Numbered from the stretch's first letter, positions 16,110 through 23,665 are shown. The stretch is 29,602 bases of DNA from an uncultured Pseudorhodobacter sp. (GCA_945952425.1 CAMFIX010000003.1:1-29602); one strand, 5' to 3'. The notes: a model not told the origin generated them from the sequence alone. Numbers and translations are program-made.

Positions 16110-16485
16110 GAGGCAGGAAGTAATTAAAAGGACATCCAAAGTAAACCTTTTTTGATCGCGCCGGGATGAGGAGCTCCCTTGCATCGTAGGGGTGCAAGGC
16201 GGCCTCCCCCCCCTTTCTAGACCCTACCGACCCCTGCCCAGACGACCGCCAGAAGAACGTCATGTTGTCTCGCTGGCACAATCTTCTTGAGGATGAAGCT
16301 TGGGCAATTCGAAACTGCCAGCTTTCTTTCTGGCACCCGCGGAGGGAAGCGAACCTGGCTGCTCTGATCTCTATTGTTGGCATGCCATTACCATTACCGT
16401 CACCGCCGCGGTCGCCGCCCAGGAAGGTCCTGATGTCGCCGTGGCGGCTCCACCAGAGCTGCGCCGACCTCGGCCTGGCAAGAGG
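16110..16485. other. Gene-poor boundary between denitrification and catabolic regions
   Basis: I find no convincing gene here. Short frames exist on both strands (for example minus 16048-16383), but none shows a domain I recognise. The stretch 16255-16400 is visibly less G+C-rich than its surroundings, contains TGCCAG/CTGGCA inverted repeats (16316-16321 and 16330-16335) and a repeated CTGGCAC, and could be a remnant of mobile DNA. The nnrR promoter must lie at its left end. Confidence 0.5.
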
Positions 16486-17532
16486 TCAGGTGCTTCGGAC
16501 CGAGGCGCGCCAGATCATTTGGGTGGGGATCGCCAAGTGGCGCGGCGGAAGGTCCGGCGCGGCCAGCCTTTCGACCAGAAGCCGGGCCGCGGCCTCCCCC
16601 ATCTGCAGCGCGGGCTGACCGACGACAGAGACCGGAGGCTCGGTGATCTGGGTCCAGTCGGCATCGTGGAAGGTCACCAGAGAGACCGCCTCGCCGATCG
16701 CCAGGCCGCGTGCCCTCAGCGTCCGAAAGACTGAAATCCCTATCAGGCTGTCCGAGGCGATGATCGCATCGGGCGGGTTCGGGCCTGCCATGACCTCGTG
16801 GATCAGGCGCGCGGTGGCCTCTTCGCCGCTGGCCCCGGTCAGGACGCGGGCGGGCAGGTGGTGGCGGGCAGCGGTGGCAAGGAAGGCCTCGATCCGCTTG
16901 CGCACCGCCCCGGTCTGGATCGACTGCGGCCCCTCGAACTGGCCCTGATCGGGCAAGGAGGAGGTGACATAGGCAAGACTGCGGTGCCCGCGCGCGATCA
17001 GCTCTTCGGTGACGCCAAGGGCTGCTCCCGTGTCGTCGGTCGTGGCGCAATCGACGCCCAGGCCCGCAACCTCGCGGTCCAGAAGCGTGACAGCAACCCC
17101 CGCCGCACTGGCCTCGGCGATATGGGCGGTCTCGGTCACCGAGGCGGGCGAGACGATGATCCCATCCACCCGCCAGGCCAGAAGCCTTTGGATCGCCGCA
17201 CGCTCCTCGTCCACATCTTCGGCCGAATTGGCCAGGATCACCCCGAAGCCCGCCGCCTTCAGCCGATCGGAAATCCCCCTGACCGCCAGCGAGAAGAAGG
17301 GGTTGCCGATGTCGCCCACCACGACCCCCACCGTCCCCGTCCGCCCCGTCGTCATCGAGCGCGCAAGCTGGTTCGGGCGATAGCCAAGGCGGGCGGCGGC
17401 GGCCTCGACCGCCTCGCGGGTCTTGGCGCTGGTCGTGCCATAGCCGCCCAGCACGCGTGCCGCCGTGGCCTTGGCCACCCCCGCCGCTTTGGCGACATCG
17501 GCCACCGAGGCCGGTTTGGATGCATCACTCAT
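16486..17532 (-). CDS. LacI-family regulator 1 of the catabolic island
   Basis: A 348-residue LacI/GalR-family repressor. The N-terminal helix-turn-helix (VADVAKAAGVAKATAARVL, residues about 9-27) and hinge helix (ARSMTTGRTGTVGVVV) are followed by a two-lobed periplasmic-binding-like effector domain starting GDIGNPFFS. At positions matching Lac repressor Tyr17, Gln18 and Arg22 it has Lys, Ala and Arg. It is divergent from the transporter operon starting at 17702, with a LacI-type operator pair in the gap, so it most likely represses that operon and responds to its substrate or a phosphorylated intermediate. No strong ribosome binding site is seen before ATG 17532. The effector is unknown. Confidence 0.9.
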   Translation of the reverse strand: MSDASKPASVADVAKAAGVAKATAARVLGGYGTTSAKTREAVEAAAARLGYRPNQLARSMTTGRTGTVGVVVGDIGNPFFSLAVRGISDRLKAAGFGVILANSAEDVDEERAAIQRLLAWRVDGIIVSPASVTETAHIAEASAAGVAVTLLDREVAGLGVDCATTDDTGAALGVTEELIARGHRSLAYVTSSLPDQGQFEGPQSIQTGAVRKRIEAFLATAARHHLPARVLTGASGEEATARLIHEVMAGPNPPDAIIASDSLIGISVFRTLRARGLAIGEAVSLVTFHDADWTQITEPPVSVVGQPALQMGEAAARLLVERLAAPDLPPRHLAIPTQMIWRASVRST

Positions 17533-17553
17533 GGGGTCAGCTTACAAGGGTTC

Positions 17554-17582
17554 TTGACGGATGGTCAATCGCGGCCTATCCA
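17554..17582 (+). promoter_or_regulatory. Predicted sigma-70 promoter of catabolic unit 1
   Basis: TTGACG (17554-17559), a 17-nt spacer and TATCCA (17577-17582) form a fair sigma-70 promoter reading right, with the start point expected near 17590. The complementary strand carries TTGACC (17568-17563) with TAAGCT 18 nt further, a weaker promoter for the divergent lacI gene, so the two -35 hexamers sit back to back. Confidence 0.6.
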
Positions 17583-17592
17583 TGATTCCAGA

Positions 17593-17627
17593 TTGAGACC
17601 GGTATCAATTCAAAAGAGACCGGGCTC
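17593..17627. promoter_or_regulatory. Tandem LacI-type operators
   Basis: Operator 1 is TTGAGACCGGTATCAA (17593-17608), a 16-bp palindrome with a central CG and one mismatched pair, the usual form for LacI-family sites. Operator 2 is GAGACCGGGCTC (17616-17627) and shares GAGACCGG with operator 1. Their centres are 21 bp apart, two helical turns, and operator 1 covers the predicted start point of unit 1. Binding by the adjacent LacI regulator is inferred. Confidence 0.65.
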
Positions 17628-17701
17628 ATTCTGGAAAAACAACACATCATGCCGAAGGGCCGCTCTGGCGGACCGACCCCGGCTTGCAACAGGAGACCGA
17701 T

Positions 17702-18496
17702 ATGACCCTGACCCGACGTCTTGTCCTTGGTGCCATCGCGCTCTGTGCCGCGCTGCCGGCGCTGGCCGAAGACAACCCTCTTGGCCTGATCGACCCCGCG
17801 ATGATCAGCGTGGGCACCATGGGCGATGCCAAGCCCTATGCCTTCACCCAGGCCGATGGCAGCTTCAGCGGCTTCGACATCGAGCTGTTCCTGAATGTCG
17901 CCGCCCGCGCGGGCTATCCGGCCGACAAGGTGATCTTCACCGGCCAGGATTTCGCGGCCCTGATGCCCTCGGTCGCAAATGGCCGCTTCGACGTGGCCGT
18001 GGCCGCCATCGGCACGACCGACAAGCGCAAGGAGACGGTGGATTTCTCGGACGGCTACCTTGCGGGCTATCTGACCATCCTGTCGGCCGATGACAGCCTG
18101 AAGGATGCCGAGGCGCTTGCGGGCAAGCGGCTGGGGGTCGTGCAGGGCACCTTGCAAGAGATCTATGCGGCCAAGAACTTCCCCAAGGCCGAACTGGTCA
18201 AATTCCCCGACAACAACTCGGCCGTGGTGGCGCTGACCAACGGGTCGGTGGATGCGCATTTCCTGGATTACGAGGCGGCCAAGGACTACGGCACCCGTTA
18301 CCCCGAGTTGAAACTGGCCGCCAATATCCCCAGTTTCGACGCGCCGGCGGGCTTCGTCATCGCCAAGGGCAACGAGGCCCTGAAGGCCGCGCTGAACAAG
18401 GGCCTGCACGAAGCCATGCAGGACGGCACCTGGAAGACGCTTTACGAGAAATGGTTCCCCGGCTCGCCCATGCCGGCCGAATACCTGCCCAAGTGA
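17702..18496 (+). CDS. Family 3 ABC transporter substrate-binding protein (unit 1)
   Basis: A 264-residue periplasmic solute-binding protein of the polar amino acid/opine family (SBP family 3). The signal peptide (twin Arg, hydrophobic about 7-20, cleavage ALA/E near 22) is followed by the SBP_bac_3 pattern: YAFTQADGSFSGFDIELFLNVAARAG, then FDVAVAAIGTTDKRKETVDFSDGY, and a C-terminal LYEKWFPGSPMP. The ligand is not readable from sequence; co-location with a deglycase and sugar kinase suggests a fructosyl-amino acid or similar Amadori compound. ATG 17702 has AGGAG six nt upstream. It is followed by a GC hairpin and the fused permease-ATPase. Confidence 0.88.
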   Translation: MTLTRRLVLGAIALCAALPALAEDNPLGLIDPAMISVGTMGDAKPYAFTQADGSFSGFDIELFLNVAARAGYPADKVIFTGQDFAALMPSVANGRFDVAVAAIGTTDKRKETVDFSDGYLAGYLTILSADDSLKDAEALAGKRLGVVQGTLQEIYAAKNFPKAELVKFPDNNSAVVALTNGSVDAHFLDYEAAKDYGTRYPELKLAANIPSFDAPAGFVIAKGNEALKAALNKGLHEAMQDGTWKTLYEKWFPGSPMPAEYLPK

Positions 18497-18504
18497 GGCG
18501 CGGC

Positions 18505-18529
18505 GCGCGGCGGCGCTCCCCCGCCGCGC
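18505..18529 (+). other. Intercistronic GC hairpin after binding-protein gene
   Basis: A perfect 9-bp inverted repeat, 18505-18513 with 18521-18529, encloses a 7-nt loop between the binding-protein stop and the permease-ATPase start. No T-run follows. Such structures commonly stabilise the binding-protein message so that it exceeds the membrane components. Confidence 0.65.
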
Positions 18530-18548
18530 CCCTTTCAAGGACAAGTCA

Positions 18549-20060
18549 ATGGACTGGATGGAAAACCTCCGCCGCAGCTTTCTGGACTTTGGGGCCATGG
18601 CCGAGGTCTTGCCCACGATGCTGGCGGTGGGGCTGAAGAATACCTTGATCCTGGCGGCAAGTTCGACCGTGCTGGGCGTGGGTCTGGGGCTGGTGCTGGC
18701 GGTCATGGGCCTGTCGCCCCGGCTTTGGATCCGGCTGCCTGCCAAGATCTACACCGACATCTTCCGCGGCCTGCCCGCCATCGTCACGATCCTGCTGATC
18801 GGCCAGGGCTTTGCCCGGCTGGGGCGCGAGATCTTCGGCCCCTCGCCCTATCCCTTGGGCATCCTGGCCCTTGGCCTGATCGCCGCCGCCTATATCGGCG
18901 AGATCTTCCGCGCGGGCATACAATCGGTCGACCGCGGCCAGATGGAGGCCGCCCGGGCGCTGTCGATGACGCGGGGGCAGGGGATGCGGCTGATCGTCGT
19001 TCCCCAGGGCATCCGCCGCGTCCTGCCCGCGCTGGTCAACCAGTTCATCGGCAATGTGAAGGATTCAAGCCTTGTCTATTTCCTGGGCCTGCTGGCATCG
19101 GAGCGCGAGATTTTCCGGGTGGGCCAAGATCAGGCCGTGGTGACAGGCAACCTCTCGCCGCTCTTGCTGGCCGGGGCCTTCTACCTGCTGATCACCGTGC
19201 CCTTGACCCATCTGGTCAATACGATCGACACGCGGCTGCGGACCGGCAAGCGGCCCCTTCCACAAAGCGGCCTTGTCGAGCTGGGGGAACTGGCCGCCGC
19301 CCAACCCACCGCACAGCCCGACCTTGCCCCCTTCCGGGGTCTTGGGATGGAAACCCGCGGCCTGCGCATGGCTTACGGCGATTTCGAGGTGCTCAAGGGC
19401 ATCGACATGACCATCGCGCCGGGCTCTGTCACTTGCATCATCGGCCCCTCGGGCTCTGGCAAATCGACGCTGTTGCGCTGTCTGAACCGGATGGTGGAGC
19501 CTTCGGGCGGGGATATTCTTCTGGATGGCGGCAGCATCTTTGCCCTGCGCCCCGAGAGCCTGCGGGCCAAGGTCGGCATGGTCTTTCAGCAGTTCAACCT
19601 GTTTCCCGACCACAGCGCGCTGGAAAACGTGGCCTTGGCGCTGACCCGGATCAAGGGCCTGCCGCGGCCCGAGGCGCTGCGCATCGCCCGCGCGCGTCTG
19701 GCCGAAGTGGGCCTGGCCGCGCGTGCCGATCACCGGCCCTCGGGGCTTTCTGGCGGCCAGCAGCAGCGCGTGGCAATTGCGCGGGCGCTGGCCATGGCCC
19801 CCGAGGTGGTGCTGTTTGACGAAGTGACCTCGGCACTGGACCCTGAACTGGTCAAGGGCGTGCTGACGCTGATGGAGGACCTCGGCCGGCGCGGCATGAC
19901 GATGGTGGTCGTGACCCATGAGATGGGCTTTGCCCGCCGCGTGGCCGATCAGGTGATCTTCATGGACGAGGGTCAGGTGATCGAGGCGGGACCGCCCTCC
20001 GCCATCTTCGACGCCCCGCAAAGCCCGCGCCTGCAAAAGTTCCTGGCCGAAGTTCTGTAA
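18549..20060 (+). CDS. Fused amino acid-type ABC permease and ATPase (unit 1)
   Basis: This 503-residue protein joins a membrane permease to its ATPase. Residues 1-225 hold about five transmembrane segments and the EAA loop (MEAARALSMTRGQGMRLIVVP). A Pro/Ala-rich linker covers about 232-262. From about residue 267 an ABC ATPase follows: Walker A GPSGSGKST, Q-loop VFQQFNLFP, signature LSGGQQQRVAIARA, Walker B VVLFDE. Only one permease is encoded, so the transporter is expected to form a homodimer, each chain bringing its own ATPase. Fused permease/ATPases of this type are known in alphaproteobacterial amino acid and opine transporters but are a minority form. AAGGA precedes ATG 18549. Confidence 0.92.
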   Translation: MDWMENLRRSFLDFGAMAEVLPTMLAVGLKNTLILAASSTVLGVGLGLVLAVMGLSPRLWIRLPAKIYTDIFRGLPAIVTILLIGQGFARLGREIFGPSPYPLGILALGLIAAAYIGEIFRAGIQSVDRGQMEAARALSMTRGQGMRLIVVPQGIRRVLPALVNQFIGNVKDSSLVYFLGLLASEREIFRVGQDQAVVTGNLSPLLLAGAFYLLITVPLTHLVNTIDTRLRTGKRPLPQSGLVELGELAAAQPTAQPDLAPFRGLGMETRGLRMAYGDFEVLKGIDMTIAPGSVTCIIGPSGSGKSTLLRCLNRMVEPSGGDILLDGGSIFALRPESLRAKVGMVFQQFNLFPDHSALENVALALTRIKGLPRPEALRIARARLAEVGLAARADHRPSGLSGGQQQRVAIARALAMAPEVVLFDEVTSALDPELVKGVLTLMEDLGRRGMTMVVVTHEMGFARRVADQVIFMDEGQVIEAGPPSAIFDAPQSPRLQKFLAEVL

Positions 20061-20162
20061 GCCCAACCCCAAGCCCAAGGCCCTGGCCCGGTTCCTGACC
20101 GGGACGGCGCCCCCCTGCCTGAAAAACCCGTGCCTTCAACATCCATAAAGAAAGAGGATGAC

Positions 20163-21149
20163 ATGACCGACCAACTTCCCACCGATGCCCAGATCGCGGC
20201 AGCCCTTGCCGCCGTGGCCGCAAGGCCCCATGTGACCGAGATCTATTTCGTCGCCTGTGGCGGGTCCTATTCCATCATGATGCCGGTGCAATATGCGGTG
20301 GACCGCCACGGCCGCTCCATCGCGGGCCATGCGCTGAATGCGGGCGAGTTTGTCTCGCGCAATCCCGCCCGGCTTGGGGCCACGTCGGTGGTGATCCTGT
20401 GTTCCCATTCCGGCACCACGCCCGAGACGGTCGAGGCCGCGCGTTTCGCCCGCGCCAAAGGGGCGCTGACCATCGCGCTGACCACGATCCCGGGCAGCCC
20501 GCTGGATCAGGCCGTGGAATTCCCGGTCTATTACCGCCACGCGCCCAAGACCTTTGCCCCCGATCACTCCCCCGCCGTCCTGGCGCGGCTGACCTTTGGC
20601 ATCCTCTCCTTGCGCGATGGCTGTGACTTGGCCCCCAAGCTGGAGGCGGCTCTGCAGGCGCTTCCAGCCATCGTCGATCGCGCCATTGCCGCCCATACCG
20701 ACCGCATCACCGCCTGGGCCGAGGCGCACAAGCGCGAGAGTGTCATCTACATGATGGGCTCGGGCGCGAATTATGCCACGGCCTATTCCTATGCGATCTG
20801 CATCTTCCAAGAGATGCAGTGGATCCACTCGGCCGGCATCCATTCGGACGAGTATTTCCACGGCCCCTTCGAGGTCACGGATTTCGACGTTCCCTTCGTC
20901 ATCCTGCGCGGCATGGGTCCGGGCCGGGCGATGGATGACCGCGCCATCGCCTTTGCCTCCAAGTTCAGCGACCGGACGACGGTACTTTGCGCCGAAGAGA
21001 TGGGGCTGGGCGCCATCGATCCCGCCGTGGTCGATCATGTCGAGCACATGGCCTTTGGCACGATCCTGCGGGTCTATGCCGACAAGCTGGCCGACAGCCG
21101 CGGCCATCCGCTGACCGTGCGCCGCTACATGTGGAAGATGGACTACTGA
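20163..21149 (+). CDS. frlB: FraB/FrlB-type SIS deglycase (unit 1)
   Basis: A 328-residue SIS-fold protein closely resembling Salmonella FraB and the FrlB deglycases, which split 6-phosphofructosyl-amino acids into glucose 6-phosphate and the free amino acid. Matches include IYFVACGGSYSIMMP near residue 25, a SHSGTTPETV phosphate-binding segment near 80, FQEMQWIHSAGIHSDEYFHGPFE in the middle and the terminal HPLTVRRYMWKMDY. Glu217 and His233 are 16 residues apart, the same spacing as the FraB catalytic pair (Glu214/His230 as I recall it). ATG 20163 with GAGG upstream was preferred over the earlier ATG 20130. A kinase gene follows, completing the phosphorylation-deglycation route. The exact amino acid moiety is unknown. 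Confidence 0.82.
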   Translation: MTDQLPTDAQIAAALAAVAARPHVTEIYFVACGGSYSIMMPVQYAVDRHGRSIAGHALNAGEFVSRNPARLGATSVVILCSHSGTTPETVEAARFARAKGALTIALTTIPGSPLDQAVEFPVYYRHAPKTFAPDHSPAVLARLTFGILSLRDGCDLAPKLEAALQALPAIVDRAIAAHTDRITAWAEAHKRESVIYMMGSGANYATAYSYAICIFQEMQWIHSAGIHSDEYFHGPFEVTDFDVPFVILRGMGPGRAMDDRAIAFASKFSDRTTVLCAEEMGLGAIDPAVVDHVEHMAFGTILRVYADKLADSRGHPLTVRRYMWKMDY

Positions 21150-21156
21150 CCCCAAT

Positions 21157-21178
21157 GGGGGGCGGTGCGCCGCCCCCC
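21157..21178 (+). other. Intercistronic GC hairpin between deglycase and kinase genes
   Basis: A perfect 9-bp inverted repeat (21157-21165 with 21170-21178) with a TGCG tetraloop begins 7 nt after the deglycase stop and ends 5 nt before the kinase ribosome binding site. It has no T-run, so partial attenuation or mRNA stability is more likely than termination. Confidence 0.6.
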
Positions 21179-21195
21179 GGCCCAAGGAGGGCAGG

Positions 21196-22020
21196 ATGAG
21201 AAACGGACTTCTGTGCATCGGCGACAATGTCGTCGATCTCTATGCCGACCAGGGGGTCTATTATCCCGGCGGCAATGCCTTGAACGTCGCGGTGCTGGCG
21301 CGGCGGGCGGGGCTGGCGGCGGTGGATTACATGGGAATCCTGGGCAGCGATGCCCCCGCCGCCCATGTCGAGGCCTCGATGCGGGCAGAGGGGTTGCCCA
21401 CCACCCTTTTGCGCCGGGTCCAGGGCGAGAACGGCCTCGCCCGCGTCACCCATGATGCCGCCGGGGACCGGGTCTTTCTCGGCTCGAACCGGGGCGGGAT
21501 CCGGCGCAAGCTTATGCTGCGGATGGACACCGACGACATTGACCGGATCGGAGAGGCGGCCTGGGTCCATACCAGCTGTTTCAGCTATATCGAGCCAGAG
21601 TTGCCCCGCATCCGGACAGCCGCGCGGGCGCTGTCCTTCGACTTTTCGACCGAACAGGACCCGGATTACCTGGCCCTTGTCGCGCCGCATCTGTCGTTGG
21701 CCTTCCTGTCGGGGGCGGGCGCCGGGATCGGCGATCTGCGCGACCTGGCCGCGCGGGTACTGGCGCTTGGCGCGGGGGCGGTCTGCATCACGCGTGGCGA
21801 AGAGGGCGCCTATATGACCGACGGGCGGCACGAATATCACCAGCCCGTCGTGCCGGCGCAGGTGGTCGACACGATGGGGGCGGGCGATGCCTTCATCGCG
21901 GGTTATCTTGCAGCGACGATCCGGGGTGCGGCTCCGGCCGAGGCCCTGGGGCAGGGGGCCGAACTGGCGGCGCGCGCCTGCGGCTGGGCCGGGGCCTGGG
22001 GCCATCCGCATCCGGCCTGA
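21196..22020 (+). CDS. frlD: FrlD-like PfkB family sugar kinase
   Basis: A 274-residue PfkB-family kinase resembling E. coli fructoselysine 6-kinase FrlD. The N-terminus CIGDNVVDLYAD and GGNALNVAV (residues 25-33) match the FrlD substrate region; AFDFS-like LSFDFSTEQDP is near 145; the ATP-site motif DTMGAGDAF starts at Asp225, with Asp231 as catalytic base, followed by IAGYLAATIRG. It would phosphorylate C6 of an imported Amadori compound, feeding the adjacent deglycase. A strong AAGGAGG ribosome binding site is 5 nt before ATG 21196. A ribokinase-type activity on a free sugar is the alternative. Confidence 0.8.
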   Translation: MRNGLLCIGDNVVDLYADQGVYYPGGNALNVAVLARRAGLAAVDYMGILGSDAPAAHVEASMRAEGLPTTLLRRVQGENGLARVTHDAAGDRVFLGSNRGGIRRKLMLRMDTDDIDRIGEAAWVHTSCFSYIEPELPRIRTAARALSFDFSTEQDPDYLALVAPHLSLAFLSGAGAGIGDLRDLAARVLALGAGAVCITRGEEGAYMTDGRHEYHQPVVPAQVVDTMGAGDAFIAGYLAATIRGAAPAEALGQGAELAARACGWAGAWGHPHPA

Positions 22021-22040
22021 GGCCAAGGTGGACGGCCTTT

Positions 22041-22081
22041 CCCCCCGGCCCTATGCTGGCCGAAAAGGGGGGAGCACCTTG
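22041..22081 (+). promoter_or_regulatory. Hairpin that may mask the gntR ribosome binding site
   Basis: CCCCCC (22041-22046) can pair with GGGGGG (22067-22072), which is the ribosome binding site for the TTG start at 22079, around an inner GGCC/GGCC stem (22047-22050 with 22058-22061) and an unpaired GAAAA. This would hide the site and, with the TTG start, keep the regulator level low. Confidence 0.4.
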
Positions 22082-22765
22082 CACGACAAGCCAGGAGCAG
22101 AACGGATCCGCGACCTTCTGCGCGAGGCCATCCGGGCCGAGGGCCTGCGTCCGGGCGACCGCCTGCCGACCGAGGCCGCGCTGACCGCCCGCTTCGGCGT
22201 CTCGCGTCCCATGTTGCGCGAGGCGCTGAAGGGGATGGAGCTGGACGGCCAGATCCTCGCCCGCCGCGGCTCGGGGCGCTTCGTCGCCCCCGCCATGGCC
22301 GTGCAGGTCGAACGCCCGATCACCGCCTTTGAAAGCGTCACCGAGATGCTGGCCCGCGCCGGCCATCAGGCGGATACGCGCCTCCTCTCGGCCGCGCTTG
22401 TGCCGCCGCCGCCCGAGGTCGGTCCGACCCTGGGCGCCCTTGTCTGGCGGCTGGAGCGGCTGCGGCTGGTGGGGGGGAAGGCGGCGCTCTACAGCCTGGA
22501 ATACCTGCCCGGAGACCTGCCCGAAACCGATTGGCGCGGTTCGCTCGTGGCCCATCTGGCGGCCATGGGGCGCCGTCCGGTCATGTCGCGCGCCACGGTC
22601 TCGGCCGTTGCCGCCCCGCCGACACGCCATGACCTGATGGGCCTGGCCGAAGCCGGGCCGCTGCTGCTGATCGCCGAGACCGGTTTTACCGCCACGGGCG
22701 AGGCCGTGGTCCGCTCTTTGGTCTGGCATGGCCCCGAGTTCAGCTTCAGCTTTGCGCGGAAATAG
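22079..22765 (+). CDS. GntR-family (UTRA) regulator
   Basis: A 228-residue GntR/HutC-type regulator starting at TTG 22079, supported by GGGGGGAG five nt upstream and by the fact that the longer frame to 21887 lies inside the kinase gene. The winged helix (residues about 5-65: IRDLLREAIRAEGLRPGDRLPTE, then FGVSRPMLREALKGM) is followed by a UTRA ligand domain (WRLERLRLVGGKAALYSLEYLPG, ending FTATGEAVVRSLVWHGPEFSF). E. coli FrlR, regulator of fructoselysine use, has the same architecture. It is the last gene of unit 1 and directly precedes a promoter with a perfect palindrome (22806-22822), so it probably controls unit 2 and perhaps itself. Effector unknown. Confidence 0.85.
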   Translation: MHDKPGAERIRDLLREAIRAEGLRPGDRLPTEAALTARFGVSRPMLREALKGMELDGQILARRGSGRFVAPAMAVQVERPITAFESVTEMLARAGHQADTRLLSAALVPPPPEVGPTLGALVWRLERLRLVGGKAALYSLEYLPGDLPETDWRGSLVAHLAAMGRRPVMSRATVSAVAAPPTRHDLMGLAEAGPLLLIAETGFTATGEAVVRSLVWHGPEFSFSFARK

Positions 22766-22774
22766 GGAATCCCG

Positions 22775-22803
22775 TTGACAGAGGCGCCCCTCGCGTGTCT
22801 GCT
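22775..22803 (+). promoter_or_regulatory. Predicted sigma-70 promoter of catabolic unit 2
   Basis: A consensus -35 hexamer TTGACA (22775-22780), 17-nt spacer and TCTGCT (22798-22803) as a weak -10. The start point would fall near 22810, inside the following palindrome. Confidence 0.6.
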
Positions 22804-22805
22804 GC

Positions 22806-22822
22806 AAGTTGTCAGACAACTT
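22806..22822. promoter_or_regulatory. Perfect palindrome, probable GntR operator
   Basis: AAGTTGTC-A-GACAACTT is a perfect 17-bp palindrome with one central base. It fits the TNGTNNNACNA pattern of GntR-family sites and overlaps the predicted transcription start of unit 2, where a bound repressor would block RNA polymerase. The gntR gene ends 40 nt upstream. Confidence 0.7.
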
Positions 22823-22846
22823 CGACAGACCCTTTGGGAGGATGGA

Positions 22847-23665
22847 ATGAAGAAGATCATCGCGACGCTGGCGGCCATGGCCCTGTCCACGACCGCCGCA
22901 TGGGCCGGAGAGACGCTGGACCGCGTCCTGTCGGCCAAGGAACTGGTCGTGGCCACCAATGCCGGCTGGCCGCCGCAAAGCTACCTCGACGACAACAACG
23001 AGATGGTGGGCTTCGACATCGACGTGGCCCGCGAGATCGCCACGCGGCTTGGCGTTTCGGTGCGCTTCGAGACGCCGGAATGGGCGACGCTGACGGGCGG
23101 GCACTGGATGGGCCGCTATGACCTCGGCGTGGGTTCGGTGACGCCGACCAAGCCGCGGGCCCAGGTCATCGACTTTGCCGGGATCTATTACTACAGCCCC
23201 TATGTCTATGTCCTGAACAAGGACAGCACGGCCCAAAGCCTCGCCGATCTGAACGGCAAGAAGATCGGAGTGGAAACCGGCACGACCTCGGAAGATTTCA
23301 TCAACCGCCGGCTCGAGATCGACGCCCCCGGCCTGCCGCCCATCGAATACAAGCTGGAGCCGGGCGAGATCCTGACCTATGCCGATTCCATGCTGCCCTT
23401 CGACGATCTGCGGCTGGGCGACGGGGTGCGGGTCGATGCGGTGATCGCCCCCGAACAGACCGCGCTGAACGCGATCAAGAACGGCTATCCGGTCAAGATC
23501 CTGCCCGGCGAATATGCCTTCCGCGAACCGCTGGTCGTCATCGCCGAAAAGACCGATCCCGAATGGACGGCCAAGGTCGGCGAGATCATCGCCGCGATGA
23601 AGGCCGATGGCACCTTGGCCAGCCTGACCACCAAATGGTACGGCAAGGACTACTCGGCCGACTGA
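22847..23665 (+). CDS. Family 3 ABC transporter substrate-binding protein (unit 2)
   Basis: A 272-residue periplasmic binding protein of SBP family 3. Signal peptide residues 1-20 (ending AWA) precede the mature domain: ELVVATNAGWPPQSYLDDNNEMVGFDIDVAREIA and YDLGVGSVTPTKPRAQVIDFAG are typical of amino acid or opine binding. ATG 22847 with GGGAGG upstream begins the signal peptide; the longer frame starts within the promoter. It differs clearly from the unit 1 binding protein, so a different ligand is likely. With the permease and ATPase at 24984-26643 it makes a complete ABC importer, interrupted by the oxidoreductase gene. Confidence 0.88.
   Translation: MKKIIATLAAMALSTTAAWAGETLDRVLSAKELVVATNAGWPPQSYLDDNNEMVGFDIDVAREIATRLGVSVRFETPEWATLTGGHWMGRYDLGVGSVTPTKPRAQVIDFAGIYYYSPYVYVLNKDSTAQSLADLNGKKIGVETGTTSEDFINRRLEIDAPGLPPIEYKLEPGEILTYADSMLPFDDLRLGDGVRVDAVIAPEQTALNAIKNGYPVKILPGEYAFREPLVVIAEKTDPEWTAKVGEIIAAMKADGTLASLTTKWYGKDYSAD

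Noticed and set aside
16152..16170. FNR/NNR-type site upstream of the regulator gene
   Set aside because: Only a half site (TTGAT) is present; the opposite arm does not match, so autoregulation through a standard box is not supported.
16303..16319. tRNA T-arm-like sequence GGCAA-TTCGAAA-CTGCC
   Set aside because: One mismatch in the stem, and no acceptor, D or anticodon arms can be built around it on either strand.
16262..16618. Plus-strand open frame in the boundary region as a gene
   Set aside because: It runs into the lacI gene antisense, has no ribosome binding site and no recognisable domain.
17554..17568. TTGAC-N5-GTCAA as a third NNR box
   Set aside because: The spacer is 5 rather than 4 nt and it sits between LacI1 and unit 1; it is better explained as two overlapping divergent -35 hexamers.
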